Shown: piece after piece, positions 1-7,541 of the stretch | How the letters are laid out: the number at the start of each line of letters is the position of its first letter | Position numbering within the stretch: position 1 is the first letter of the stretch | Program-made: the position numbers and the translations under genes | Assembly: GCA_039179965.1 (NCBI GenBank) | Contig: JBCDEC010000008.1 | Location: 1-36,891, forward strand | Length of the DNA: 36,891 bases | Direction: 5' to 3' | Source of the DNA: Marinibacterium sp039179965 | GTDB lineage: Bacteria; Pseudomonadota; Alphaproteobacteria; Rhodobacterales; Rhodobacteraceae | The notes under the pieces: generated by a model | Databases searched by the model: none | Seen by the model: the letters and a program-made list of their open reading frames with translations, nothing else | Told to the model about the DNA's origin: nothing

Positions 1-1
1 A

Positions 2-586
2 ATCGAAACGGAACTGCAATCCGAAATCGCAGATCTGATGCCGCCGGACCAGCTGGCCGAGGCAATCACGTTTTTTGAAAGCCCGGCGGGCGTGGCTTTG
101 GTCGAGCTTGAACTGGTGGCCCGCGCGGCGATTTCGGATGACGACGTCGAAAGCCTGGCGCGTGCAGAATGGGCGGCGCGCGCTGACAGCGATGACCCGC
201 AGGTCGCACTGATCCGCTCTTTCGCCGAGGTCAACGGGTTGCTGGAACGCAATACAACCGCGACAATGACCGCGCGCTACCACTTTATGCGCGGACTGAA
301 CGAAGGCGCCGGCCGCCCGGTGTCGGACGACGAGATCCTGGCGCAGATCTGGGCGCGGGAGCCCCAAATCCGGGCCGATACCGAAGGCTGGCTGATGGGG
401 TATCTGCTGCTCGCCTATGGACCCTCGAAACTTGACGATCTGCGCGCCTATGTGGCGTTTTCAAAAAGCCCTCCGGGTCAGGCGCTGAATGCGGCCTTGT
501 TTGACGGTTTTGATGTTGCATATGGCCGGATCTCCTACGGTCTGGGGCTGGTGACCGGACAGGCCTCGATGCAACAGGATTTGTAA
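2..586 (+). CDS. DUF2059-type protein, 5' partial
   Basis: The reading frame is open from base 2 and no stop separates it from the window edge, so the gene starts upstream and the ATG at 38 is probably internal. The visible C-terminal part (about 194 residues) is acidic and helical in character. It contains repeated short segments of the type FFESPAG and FSKSPPGQALN, the pattern seen in DUF2059 proteins, which are usually exported proteins of unknown function. The N-terminal signal peptide, if there is one, lies outside the window. It sits upstream of rplU on the same strand but is separated from it by a hairpin and a separate promoter. Function is unknown, and the family call rests on motif memory only. 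Confidence 0.7.
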   Translation: METELQSEIADLMPPDQLAEAITFFESPAGVALVELELVARAAISDDDVESLARAEWAARADSDDPQVALIRSFAEVNGLLERNTTATMTARYHFMRGLNEGAGRPVSDDEILAQIWAREPQIRADTEGWLMGYLLLAYGPSKLDDLRAYVAFSKSPPGQALNAALFDGFDVAYGRISYGLGLVTGQASMQQDL

Positions 587-632
587 ACTTCGCGCGGGAT
601 GCGCCTTTCACCTGTGGTTGCGCGCATGCCTT

Positions 633-660
633 TTTCGCACGATGCCTGGTAAGTGCGAAA
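633..660 (+). terminator. Hairpin after the DUF2059 gene
   Basis: An 8-bp perfect stem (633-640 with 653-660) encloses a 12-base loop, 47 bases after the stop codon. No T tract follows on the plus strand; the T run lies before the stem. It may end or process the upstream transcript, but it is not a canonical intrinsic terminator. Confidence 0.3.
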
Positions 661-666
661 GCCCGG

Positions 667-695
667 TTGACACGGATCGGTGGCGCGGGCATACA
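667..695 (+). promoter_or_regulatory. Putative promoter of rplU-rpmA
   Basis: A perfect TTGACA -35 box at 667-672 is followed by a 17-base spacer and CATACA at 690-695, a weak -10. It would give a leader of about 150 bases before rplU. That leader contains a 14-base perfect palindrome at 785-798, flanked by CCAG and CTGG that extend it into a longer stem. Such a leader could carry ribosomal-protein feedback control, but this is inference. Confidence 0.5.
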
Positions 696-853
696 GCCGC
701 AATCCCGGCCGGATATTCCGCGCCGGGTTTTGTAATCATTTCAGCCCTGAACGGGGCGCGCTGTTCGAGGTAGCCAGGGGGATCCGATCCGGATCGGCTG
801 GCGGAAACGCCCGAAAGGGGACCACAGGACGCGGGAGACACAAGGAAGATGCG

Positions 854-1243
854 ATGTTTGCGGTCATGAAGACCGGCGGCAAGCAGTATAAGGTCCGCTC
901 TGGCGATGAGTTGCGGATCGAAAAACTGTCTGCCACTGCCGGAGAAACCGTGCAGTTTAACGACGTTCTGATGATCGGTGGCGATGACACCGTGCTCGGA
1001 TCGCCACTGGTGGATGGCGCGGCCGTTCAGGCTGAGGTTGTGGATGTGGTCAAGGCCGAGAAGGTGATCACCTTCGTCAAGCGCCGGCGCAAGCATTCGT
1101 CCAAGCGCACCCGTGGCCACCGTCAACAGATGACTGTGGTTCGGATCACCGATATTCTCGCATCCGGCGCAGATGCAAGCGGCGTGAAAGTCGCTGTTGG
1201 CGCGGCGGCCGCGGAAGAGACCGCGGTTCCTGCGGACGCATAA
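854..1243 (+). CDS. rplU: 50S ribosomal protein L21
   Basis: L21 is a component of the large ribosomal subunit that binds 23S rRNA. The start MFAVMKTGGKQYKV is the typical L21 N-terminus, and the basic segment VKRRRKHSSKRTRGHRQ is the conserved RNA-binding region. I chose the ATG at 854 because AAGGAAG lies five bases upstream and the protein begins exactly at the family N-terminus; the frame stays open further upstream but that part is not L21-like. The 129-residue protein has an Ala/Glu-rich C-terminal tail of about 25 residues beyond the compact L21 core. It is followed by rpmA after 12 bases, the usual operon partner. Confidence 0.97.
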   Translation: MFAVMKTGGKQYKVRSGDELRIEKLSATAGETVQFNDVLMIGGDDTVLGSPLVDGAAVQAEVVDVVKAEKVITFVKRRRKHSSKRTRGHRQQMTVVRITDILASGADASGVKVAVGAAAAEETAVPADA

Positions 1244-1255
1244 GGAGAGACCAGC

Positions 1256-1525
1256 ATGGCACATAAAAAAGCAGGCGGCTCATCTCGGAACGGCCGCGAT
1301 TCGGCCGGACGGCGCCTTGGCGTGAAACTGTTTGGAGGCCAGGCGGCCATCCCGGGCAATATCATCGTGCGTCAGCGCGGCACCAAGTTCTGGCCCGGTG
1401 AAGGCGTTGGCATGGGCAAGGATCACACGATCTTTGCCACAGCCCAGGGCGCGGTGACGTTCCACAAGGGTCTGAAGGGCCGAACCTTTATTTCAGTCCT
1501 TCCGATGGCGGAGGTCGCTGAATAA
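1256..1525 (+). CDS. rpmA: 50S ribosomal protein L27
   Basis: L27 is a large-subunit protein whose N-terminus reaches towards the peptidyl-transferase centre. The 89-residue product starts MAHKKAGGSSRNGRDS and carries the conserved RQRGTKFWPGEGVGMGKDHTIF-type core in standard order, at normal family length. There is no Firmicutes-type N-terminal cleavage extension. A strong ribosome-binding site (AAGGAGAG) overlaps the rplU stop codon region, so the two genes are co-transcribed. A canonical terminator lies 30 bases after the stop. Confidence 0.98.
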   Translation: MAHKKAGGSSRNGRDSAGRRLGVKLFGGQAAIPGNIIVRQRGTKFWPGEGVGMGKDHTIFATAQGAVTFHKGLKGRTFISVLPMAEVAE

Positions 1526-1555
1526 GCCGAACCTGACACAGGTTAAACCACACAG

Positions 1556-1586
1556 GGGATCGGCTGAAAAAGCCGGTCCCTTTTTT
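1556..1586 (+). terminator. Intrinsic terminator of rplU-rpmA
   Basis: A 10-bp stem (1556-1565 with 1571-1580, one T-G wobble) has a GAAAA loop and is followed directly by six T residues (1581-1586). This is a textbook Rho-independent terminator 30 bases after rpmA. Confidence 0.9.
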
Positions 1587-1658
1587 CGTTTACCGGGATG
1601 AAACCCGGAGACGGCAAGACGCTGGCGATATGGATCCCGCCGGGGGCCCTGGAGCTTG

Positions 1659-1707
1659 GCGATCAGACCGCGGTGATCGCTCTGTCGCGATCAGAGCGCG
1701 GTGATCG
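1659..1707. repeat. Two tandem GATC-containing hairpins
   Basis: A 19-base unit, GATCAGACCGCGGTGATCG, occurs at 1661-1679 and again with one mismatch at 1689-1707, a 28-base period. Each copy is internally an inverted repeat (GCGATCA with TGATCGC in the first). It lies in the roughly 295-base gap between the rpmA terminator and the first GNAT gene; the rest of that gap shows nothing I can assign. A tandem operator or degenerate repeat is possible. Confidence 0.5.
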
Positions 1708-1820
1708 GACCAGGCACGCCAGGCCGGGGCGGGGACCCTAAGAGGTCTGCGAGGTGTTGCATGGGTGGTGGATTGGGACGGGCAGGGCCGCTGGGGCCTG
1801 CCCCTGAAGGGAGTGAGACG

Positions 1821-2375
1821 ATGAAACTGGACAGGATTGTCAATCAACCTGTTGTCGAGGCGCAGGAGATCGACCTGCGTCCGTTGCGCCGGTCCGATAC
1901 CGGGCTGATCGCCCATTGGGTCAGTGATCTGCGCGTGGCGCGGATGACTCTGTCGATCCCTCATCCCCTGCCGCCCGGTGCGACCGAGGCGTTTGTCCAG
2001 CGCGCCATGTCCGAGACCCGGGACTCTTGTGTCTGGGCGATTGATGGGACCCGCGATGGGGGGCCCGAACTGATGGGCCTGATTTCGCTGTCGCGCCTGG
2101 ATGCCGCCGCTGATGCACGGGTTGCGGAGGTCAGCTACTGGATTGCGCCGATCTACTGGAACACCGGCATTGCCTCGACTGCGCTGGAGGCCTTGCTGCG
2201 GGCCAATCCGCTCGACGACAGATCGATCTATGCCTCGGTGTTTCAGGACAACCCGGCCTCGGCACGAGTGCTGAGCCATTGCGGCTTTGAATACATTGGC
2301 GATGCCGAAAGCTTTTCGGTGGCGCGGGGTGCTCTGGTGCCGACCTGGACGTATTCTCTGACCCTGCAGGATTGA
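1821..2375 (+). CDS. GNAT family N-acetyltransferase (RimJ/RimL type)
   Basis: A 184-residue GNAT protein. It shows the RimJ/RimL-like order: IDLRPLRRSDTGLIAHWVSD near residues 17-36, the central strand VAEVSYWIAPIYWNTGIASTAL with the acetyl-CoA-binding loop in degenerate form, then VFQDNPASARVLSHCGFEYIG, the motif in which the Asn and the following helix contact CoA. The ATG at 1821 is preceded by AAGGGAGTGAG; the frame extends upstream but without family similarity. It probably acetylates an amino group on a protein or small molecule; the substrate is not readable. Three bases separate it from the next GNAT gene, which suggests a two-gene operon and perhaps an old duplication. Confidence 0.88.
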   Translation: MKLDRIVNQPVVEAQEIDLRPLRRSDTGLIAHWVSDLRVARMTLSIPHPLPPGATEAFVQRAMSETRDSCVWAIDGTRDGGPELMGLISLSRLDAAADARVAEVSYWIAPIYWNTGIASTALEALLRANPLDDRSIYASVFQDNPASARVLSHCGFEYIGDAESFSVARGALVPTWTYSLTLQD

Positions 2376-2378
2376 CCC

Positions 2379-2882
2379 GTGATCACCACATCGCGCCTGG
2401 TTTTGCGTCCGCTGGAAACAGCGGATGCCGATTGGATTGCGCGGGAGATCAGCAATCCGAACGTGCAGCAATGGCTGACATCCCCGCCCCATCCGTATCG
2501 CCTGTCCGACGCGGAGGATTTTCTGCACAGTTTCGCGCAGCGTCCGTCTCATCGCGCGATCCTGTTTGCCGGCGCGCCCGTCGGGATGGTCACGCTTACG
2601 GGTGAGGGCACACCGGATCTCGGCTACTGGTTGGGCGAGGCGGCCTGGGGAAAAGGCGTCATGACCGAAGCGGCGGGCGCCTTGCTCGACTGGCACGACA
2701 CGTCAGGTGGCGGCGAGGTCGAAAGTGGCTGGATCCGGGGTAATTCCGGATCCGAAGGCGTTCTGTGCAAGTTGGGATTTGAAGGCGACGGGACCGCGCG
2801 GCAGTATTCGGCCTTTTATGACCGCGAGGTCGAGGTCCGGCGAGTCAGACGCAGGGCACGGGTGGGCGAAGACCGGGTCTAG
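2379..2882 (+). CDS. GNAT family N-acetyltransferase
   Basis: A 167-residue GNAT protein starting at GTG, three bases after the preceding stop. It opens TSRLVLRPLETADADWIAREISNPNVQQWL, a typical RimJ/RimL start, and has PDLGYWLGEAAWGKGVMTEAAGALL as the acetyl-CoA-binding segment and EGVLCKLGFEGDG at the C-terminal motif. The usual Asn-x-x-S-x-x-V stretch is reduced to IRGNSGSEGVL. The last 15 residues are strongly Arg-rich (VRRVRRRARVGEDRV) and run straight into a dispersed intergenic repeat, so the native stop may have been replaced or extended by repeat insertion. Substrate unknown. Confidence 0.82.
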   Translation: MITTSRLVLRPLETADADWIAREISNPNVQQWLTSPPHPYRLSDAEDFLHSFAQRPSHRAILFAGAPVGMVTLTGEGTPDLGYWLGEAAWGKGVMTEAAGALLDWHDTSGGGEVESGWIRGNSGSEGVLCKLGFEGDGTARQYSAFYDREVEVRRVRRRARVGEDRV

Positions 2883-2941
2883 GGGCGCTGCCCCCGGCCG
2901 CCCGGGGCGGCCTCCACCGGAGGTATTTCGCCCAAGAAGAA
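2882..2941 (-). repeat. Dispersed hairpin repeat, copy A
   Basis: Read on the minus strand this is TTCTTCTTGG, GCG, AAATAC, then three consecutive hairpins: CCTCC/GGAGG (2911-2923 on plus), an 8-bp perfect stem at 2896-2912, and GGGGC/GCCCC at 2882-2894. The same arrangement recurs at 27525. It lies in the gap between the second GNAT gene and obgE and touches the GNAT stop codon. Confidence 0.7.
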
Positions 2942-3000
2942 GGCAGGCGTGCGGCACAGGTGGCTTGTGCTGCGCATCGATTGCTTTAAGGACCGCCGTC

Positions 3001-4035
3001 ATGAAGTTTCTTGATCTCTGCAAGGTCTATATCCGCTCCGGCAACGGAGGCGGCGGCGCCATAAGCTTCCGGCGCGAGAAGTACATTGAATATGGCGGTC
3101 CCGATGGGGGCGATGGCGGTCGGGGCGGGTCCGTGCATGTCGAAGCCGTGGACGGGCTCAATACGCTGATCGATTTTCGCTATCAGCAGCATGTCCACGC
3201 GGACAATGGTCGCCCGGGCATGGGAAAGCAGCGCACCGGCAAGGACGGCGAGGATGTGGTCTTACGGGTTCCGGTGGGGACCGAGATCCTTGACGAGGAT
3301 CAGGAGACGGTGATTGCCGATCTCGACACGCTTGGCGCAACCGCCGAACTGGCGCGTGGCGGCAATGGCGGGTTCGGCAATCTGCACTTCAAGACATCGA
3401 CCAATCAGGCGCCGCGCCGGGCCAACCCGGGCCAGCCCGGGGTCGAGCGGACGCTTTGGCTGCGTCTCAAGCTGATTGCGGACGCGGGGTTGCTGGGCAT
3501 GCCCAATGCCGGCAAGTCCACCTTCCTGGCCGCAACCTCAAACGCGCGGCCAAAGATCGCTGACTACCCGTTCACCACGCTGCATCCCAATCTCGGTGTG
3601 GTCGGTGTGGACAACAGTGAATTTGTCATCGCTGACATCCCCGGTCTGATTGCCGGCGCCCATGAAGGGCGCGGCATTGGCGATCGCTTTCTGGGTCATG
3701 TCGAACGGTGCGCCGTGCTCCTGCACCTGGTCGACGGCACATCGCAGACGCTGGCCGAGGACTACCACACGATCATCACCGAACTGGAGGCCTATGGTGG
3801 CCATCTGGCCGACAAACCCCGTGTCACCGCGCTGACCAAGATTGATGCCATGGACGCTGCGCAAAGGGGCGAGGCACAGGCCGTCCTGGAAGAGGCCTCT
3901 GGCGCGCGCATCTATCCGATTTCCGCCGTGGCGCGCGAGGGCGTGATCCAGGTGCTGCGGGCGCTCAAAGCGGAGATCGCCGAGGACCGACTGCGCCAGC
4001 GCCCGAGCGAGGAAGACAGGCCGTGGCAGCCCTGA
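3001..4035 (+). CDS. obgE: GTPase Obg (ribosome assembly)
   Basis: A 344-residue Obg/CgtA GTPase that acts in late 50S assembly and stress control. The glycine-rich Obg fold occupies about residues 1-158 (MKFLDLCKVYIRSGNGGGG, then RGGNGGFGN). It is followed by the G domain with G1 GMPNAGKST (Lys172), G3 DIPGL, G4 TKID and G5 SAV. The start at 3001 is the family N-terminus with AAGGA upstream; the frame is open for nearly 100 codons further upstream but that is repeat and GNAT antiframe sequence. The C-terminus is short, as in other alphaproteobacteria. Its end overlaps the proB start by 13 bases, giving translational coupling. Confidence 0.97.
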   Translation: MKFLDLCKVYIRSGNGGGGAISFRREKYIEYGGPDGGDGGRGGSVHVEAVDGLNTLIDFRYQQHVHADNGRPGMGKQRTGKDGEDVVLRVPVGTEILDEDQETVIADLDTLGATAELARGGNGGFGNLHFKTSTNQAPRRANPGQPGVERTLWLRLKLIADAGLLGMPNAGKSTFLAATSNARPKIADYPFTTLHPNLGVVGVDNSEFVIADIPGLIAGAHEGRGIGDRFLGHVERCAVLLHLVDGTSQTLAEDYHTIITELEAYGGHLADKPRVTALTKIDAMDAAQRGEAQAVLEEASGARIYPISAVAREGVIQVLRALKAEIAEDRLRQRPSEEDRPWQP

Positions 4036-5129
4036 GCACCGCCAGGCGGGTTGTCATCAAGATTGGCTCTGCCCTGCTGGTTGAGCGCACCACAGGCACA
4101 CTGCGGGCCGATTGGCTGGCGGCGCTGGCCAGTGACGTTGCGCGGCTGAAAGCGGGTGGGGCGAACGTGATCCTCGTGTCATCCGGCTCCATCGCACTGG
4201 GGCGCGGCGCGCTGGCGCTGACCAAAGGTGACCTGGCGCTGGAACAATCGCAAGCAGCCGCCGCTGTCGGGCAGATCCGACTCGCGCGCGCGTACGAGGA
4301 GGCGCTTGCACCTCACAACATTATGGCCGCCCAGGTTCTGGTGACGCTGGAGGACAGCGCCGACCGGCGACGATACCTGAATGCGCGCGCCACGCTGGAG
4401 ACCCTGTTGGGCCTTGCCGTGGTGCCAATCGTCAATGAAAACGATACGATCGCGACGGATGAAATCCGCTATGGTGACAACGACCGCCTTGCGGCGCAGG
4501 TGGCGGTGACGGTGGGGGCGGATCTGCTGGTCCTGTTGTCAGATATTGACGGGCTTTACACCGGCAACCCGCAACTGGATCCGACGGCACGGCATCTGCC
4601 CCGGATCGACAGGATCACACCGGATATCGAGGCTATGGCCGGCGATGCCGGATCCGGTCTGTCCAAGGGCGGTATGAAAACCAAAGTGATGGCGGCCCGG
4701 ACGGCCACGGCGGCGGGCTGCACCATGGTCATCACGCAGGGCAGTCCCAATCATGCGCTCCGGCGTCTGGAGGACGGTGCCCGGGCCACCTGGTTTCCCG
4801 CCCAGCTTGACCCGCAAGCCGCGCGCAAACGCTGGATCGCGGCAATGAAACCCAAGGGCGAAATCTCGATCGATGCGGGCGCGGCGCAGGCGCTGACCCG
4901 TGGCCGCTCGCTGCTGCCTGCCGGTGTCATTCGCGTCGCCGGACATTTCGGACGCGGCGATCCAGTGGCCATTCTCGATCAGAACGGCGCCAAGCTGGGT
5001 CAGGGCCTGTCGCGCTACACCGGCAGCGAGGCGCAAGCCATCAAGGGCCACCAGAGTGGCGAGATCGAATCCATTCTCGGATACCCCGGGCGCGCCGCTC
5101 TGGTCCATCGGGACGATATGGCACTTTGA
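4023..5129 (+). CDS. proB: Glutamate 5-kinase
   Basis: ProB phosphorylates glutamate with ATP, the first step of proline synthesis in the cytoplasm. The 368-residue protein has an amino-acid-kinase domain (about residues 1-260; VVIKIGSALLV near the start, VNENDTIATDE, LLSDIDGLYTGNP, GLSKGGMKTKVMAA) and a C-terminal PUA domain (about 275-355, ISIDAGAAQALTRGRSLLPAGV). The GTG start at 4023 lies inside the obgE end with GAGGAA seven bases upstream. proA follows after about 100 bases that contain a dispersed repeat copy, so the two proline genes are close but not tightly coupled. Confidence 0.97.
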   Translation: MAALSTARRVVIKIGSALLVERTTGTLRADWLAALASDVARLKAGGANVILVSSGSIALGRGALALTKGDLALEQSQAAAAVGQIRLARAYEEALAPHNIMAAQVLVTLEDSADRRRYLNARATLETLLGLAVVPIVNENDTIATDEIRYGDNDRLAAQVAVTVGADLLVLLSDIDGLYTGNPQLDPTARHLPRIDRITPDIEAMAGDAGSGLSKGGMKTKVMAARTATAAGCTMVITQGSPNHALRRLEDGARATWFPAQLDPQAARKRWIAAMKPKGEISIDAGAAQALTRGRSLLPAGVIRVAGHFGRGDPVAILDQNGAKLGQGLSRYTGSEAQAIKGHQSGEIESILGYPGRAALVHRDDMAL

Positions 5130-5160
5130 CAGACGCCCTCAATTTGGCACTGTTTCTCGC

Positions 5161-5181
5161 TTCTTCTTGGTGTAAATACTC
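5161..5181 (+). repeat. Dispersed repeat head, copy B
   Basis: TTCTTCTTGG at 5161-5170 followed by TGT and AAATACTC. This matches the conserved head of the repeat family at 2882, 27525 and 32551, but without clear downstream hairpins. It lies in the proB-proA gap and would be transcribed as part of the operon. Confidence 0.6.
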
Positions 5182-5231
5182 AACCCCACGACCCGCCATC
5201 GGGCGCGGCGTTGCAGTAAGAGGACAGGTCG

Positions 5232-6497
5232 ATGAAAGATCATGACGATATTCAGGCCCTGATGGCGCAGATCGGAACCGCGGCCAAAGCCGCTGCCGCT
5301 GAACTCGCCTTTGTCCCAGCCGCTCAGAAGACGCAGGCGCTGGAGGCGGCGGGCGATGCCGTTTGGGCCCGCCGGCCCGAGATTCTGGACGCAAACGCCA
5401 AAGACCTCGCCTATGGTGCCGAGAAAGGGCTCTCGGGCGCGATGATGGACCGCCTCACCCTGAACGAAGACCGGATCCAGGGCATCGTTGACGGCTTGCG
5501 CGCGGTGGCCGTTCAGAGCGATCCGGTGGGCGAGGTGCTCGCCGATTGGGATATGGACAGCGGCTTGCATATCGAACGCGTCCGCACGCCGCTCGGCGTG
5601 GTCGGTGTGATTTACGAAAGCCGGCCCAATGTCACGGCCGATGCCGGGGCGCTTTGCCTGAAGTCGGGCAATGCCGTGATCCTGCGCGGCGGGTCGGAGA
5701 GCTTTCATTCGTCGCGCGCGATCCATGCCTGCCTCGTGGACGGGGTGACGGCGGCCGGCCTGCCGGAAACGGCGATCCAGCTGGTGCCAACCCGCGATCG
5801 GGCGGCGGTGTCGGAAATGCTGACCATGACGGACACCATCGACGTCATCGTCCCGCGCGGCGGCAAAGGGCTTGTCGGACTGGTGCAGCGCGAAGCGCGG
5901 GTGCCTGTCTTTGCCCATCTCGAAGGCATCGTGCACATCTACGTCGATGCGGCTGCAGATCCTGACAAGGCGCGCGCCGTGGTGATGAACGCCAAGACCC
6001 GGCGGACCGGGATCTGCGGGGCCGCGGAATGTCTGCTGATCCATCGCTCCGTTGCCGACACGATTGGCGCGGCACTGATTGCGGATCTCGTGGCCGCGGG
6101 CGTTGAAGTGCGCGCGGATGAGGGCCTCCAGGACTTGCCGGGCACAGTCGCGGCCACCGCGGAGGACTGGGGCAAGGAATATCTGGACATGACAATCGCA
6201 GCGCGTGCGGTCGAGGACATCGATGCGGCGTTGAGCCACATCCGGACCTTCGGCAGTCAGCACACGGATTGCATCCTCACCGAAGACGATACCGCAGCGG
6301 CGCAGTTCTTTCAGAAACTGGACAGTGCCATCCTGATGCGCAACGCCTCCACCCAGTTCGCGGATGGCGGAGAGTTTGGAATGGGCGCGGAAATCGGCAT
6401 CGCCACGGGCAAGATGCATGCGCGCGGCCCGGTGGGTGCAGCCCAGCTGACCAGCTTCAAATATCTCGTCACGGGCGACGGGACGGTACGCGGCTGA
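5232..6497 (+). CDS. proA: Gamma-glutamyl phosphate reductase
   Basis: ProA reduces glutamyl-5-phosphate with NADPH to glutamate semialdehyde, the second step of proline synthesis. The 421-residue product is of normal length. It shows the aldehyde-dehydrogenase-like fold markers: GVVGVIYESRPNVTADA in the N-terminal half, LRGGSESFHSS, VPRGGKGLVG, the catalytic Cys262 in RRTGICGAAECLL, and the C-terminal EFGMGAEIGIATGKMHARGPVG. AGGACAGG lies just before the ATG. It follows proB and converges with chpT. Confidence 0.97.
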   Translation: MKDHDDIQALMAQIGTAAKAAAAELAFVPAAQKTQALEAAGDAVWARRPEILDANAKDLAYGAEKGLSGAMMDRLTLNEDRIQGIVDGLRAVAVQSDPVGEVLADWDMDSGLHIERVRTPLGVVGVIYESRPNVTADAGALCLKSGNAVILRGGSESFHSSRAIHACLVDGVTAAGLPETAIQLVPTRDRAAVSEMLTMTDTIDVIVPRGGKGLVGLVQREARVPVFAHLEGIVHIYVDAAADPDKARAVVMNAKTRRTGICGAAECLLIHRSVADTIGAALIADLVAAGVEVRADEGLQDLPGTVAATAEDWGKEYLDMTIAARAVEDIDAALSHIRTFGSQHTDCILTEDDTAAAQFFQKLDSAILMRNASTQFADGGEFGMGAEIGIATGKMHARGPVGAAQLTSFKYLVTGDGTVRG

Positions 6498-6510
6498 GTG
6501 ACATGGCAAA

Positions 6511-6578
6511 CGCCTGTGGCCCCGGGTAAGGGCCCAAAGGCGCGACCCAACACCAACGCGGCCCTGCGCCCGGGCGCA
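6511..6578. terminator. Hairpin cluster between convergent proA and chpT
   Basis: A nested stem (CGCCT 6511-6515 with AGGCG 6538-6542, inner GGCCC/GGGCC) is followed by the 14-base perfect palindrome TGCGCCCGGGCGCA at 6565-6578. No T tract is present, so termination may need Rho. It probably serves both convergent genes. Confidence 0.35.
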
Positions 6579-6607
6579 CACTCACTGCTTTGAACCGCAG
6601 ATCTGAC

Positions 6608-7204
6608 TCAGAAGGCGATCTCGATCTGCGTGGGTTTCAGCGCCACATTGAGAGGGCGCGAGATGTCCCGCGCCGCACCGGGCAGAAGCGCAAACTGGAC
6701 AAGCGCCGGGGTGATTTCTGTTGCCGCGCTCTCATCGGTCAGACCGCGCCACAGAGTGTCGTCGACCACCATGCGTTCTGCCGCGCCGGTGATGTTCCAG
6801 TCCCCGCCGGTTTTCTGAATCTTGATGACACCGCCGTAAGGCAGCGCGGTCTCCAGGCATTGCACCGCCAGCAAGACAAGACGCACATCGCGACGCGGCT
6901 GCGCATCGAGCGGATGCCATTCGATCTCCAGCCGCGTGCCGCTCACCATGCCATCGAGCACAGGCACAATTTCAGACCGCGCAACCGCCTGATCGCCCGC
7001 GGCGCCATAGGCCAGACGGAAAAACCGGATACGGGCTTCGGCATTGCTGACGCTGTCTGCGATCAGCCCCATCTCGGGACCCGTGACCGCCCCGGCCATA
7101 TCGAGCAGTTCAAGACCATTGTGGATCGCGCCGATCGGGCTGATCAGGTCATGGCAGATGCGCGAGCCTATCAGCGCCGCGATATTGACGTTACCGTGTC
7201 CCAT
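6608..7204 (-). CDS. chpT: Histidine phosphotransferase ChpT
   Basis: ChpT carries phosphate between the hybrid kinase CckA and the response regulators CtrA and CpdR, which control cell cycle or motility and gene transfer in alphaproteobacteria. The 198-residue protein has a HisKA-like dimerisation helix with the phospho-accepting His18 in SRICHDLISPIGAIHNGLELL. A degenerate, ATP-less HATPase-like C-terminal half follows, including LDAQPRRDVRLVLLAVQCLETALPYGG. Length and order fit the family. It is transcribed away from the DUF3553 gene, with only 26 bases between the two start codons, so the two transcripts must overlap at their 5' ends or start inside each other. CtrA-like half-sites occur 220 bases away. 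Confidence 0.93.
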   Translation of the reverse strand: MGHGNVNIAALIGSRICHDLISPIGAIHNGLELLDMAGAVTGPEMGLIADSVSNAEARIRFFRLAYGAAGDQAVARSEIVPVLDGMVSGTRLEIEWHPLDAQPRRDVRLVLLAVQCLETALPYGGVIKIQKTGGDWNITGAAERMVVDDTLWRGLTDESAATEITPALVQFALLPGAARDISRPLNVALKPTQIEIAF

Positions 7205-7230
7205 GACGAGACCGCTGTTCGGAGAGCCCT

Positions 7231-7416
7231 GTGACCAATCTTAACTCCATTCTTGCGCCCGGTATGCTGGTGCGCCATCCCGACAATCCTGACTGGGGCA
7301 TCGGCCAGGTGCAATCCAACATTGGCGGCAAGGTCACGGTCAATTTCCGGGACGCGGGCAAGGTTGTCATCGATGGCACGCGGATCGGGCTCCAGCCTGT
7401 CTTTGATGACGGATGA
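7231..7416 (+). CDS. DUF3553 small protein
   Basis: A 61-residue protein starting at GTG, with the sequence pattern LAPGMLVRHPDNPDWGIGQVQS followed by GGKVTVNFRDAGK, which is the DUF3553 domain. The domain resembles a small beta barrel and also occurs appended to UvrD-type helicases; its function here is unknown. It has no signal peptide or membrane segment. The conserved gene pair with chpT (divergent, 26-base gap) is the most useful context. The upstream GGAGAG serves as ribosome-binding site. Confidence 0.85.
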   Translation: MTNLNSILAPGMLVRHPDNPDWGIGQVQSNIGGKVTVNFRDAGKVVIDGTRIGLQPVFDDG

Positions 7417-7419
7417 TGG

Positions 7420-7434
7420 TTACCAATGTGTTAA
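7420..7434 (+). promoter_or_regulatory. CtrA-like half-site pair
   Basis: TTAC at 7420-7423, seven bases, then TTAA at 7431-7434: a one-mismatch match to the CtrA consensus TTAA-N7-TTAA. Further GTTAAC at 7442-7448 adds another half-site. It lies about 110 bases before olsB and close to chpT. Assignment is by pattern only. Confidence 0.35.
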
Positions 7435-7541
7435 CGCGCACGGTTAACGTTAGGGAAAAGAAACACCATATGGCAGATGTTGCATCCCTGCCGCGCTCCG
7501 GAGTATGACCGCGCTACTCCTTCAAAAGGACCCTTTGCCCC

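Noticed and set aside
1590..2696. A 368-codon minus-strand frame over the GNAT pair
   Set aside because: It is the shadow of two clear GNAT genes and has no family motif; Arg/Gly/His-rich composition marks it as antisense.
2707..3000. Upstream in-frame extension of obgE
   Set aside because: The added 98 residues would cover the GNAT end and repeat copy A and have no Obg similarity; the ATG at 3001 gives the family N-terminus.
4023..6497. A single proBA transcription unit with fused genes
   Set aside because: About 100 bases including a repeat copy separate the genes, and each has its own start and stop; no fusion is present.
5139..6581. A 480-codon minus-strand frame over proA
   Set aside because: proA on the plus strand carries full family motifs; the antisense frame has none.
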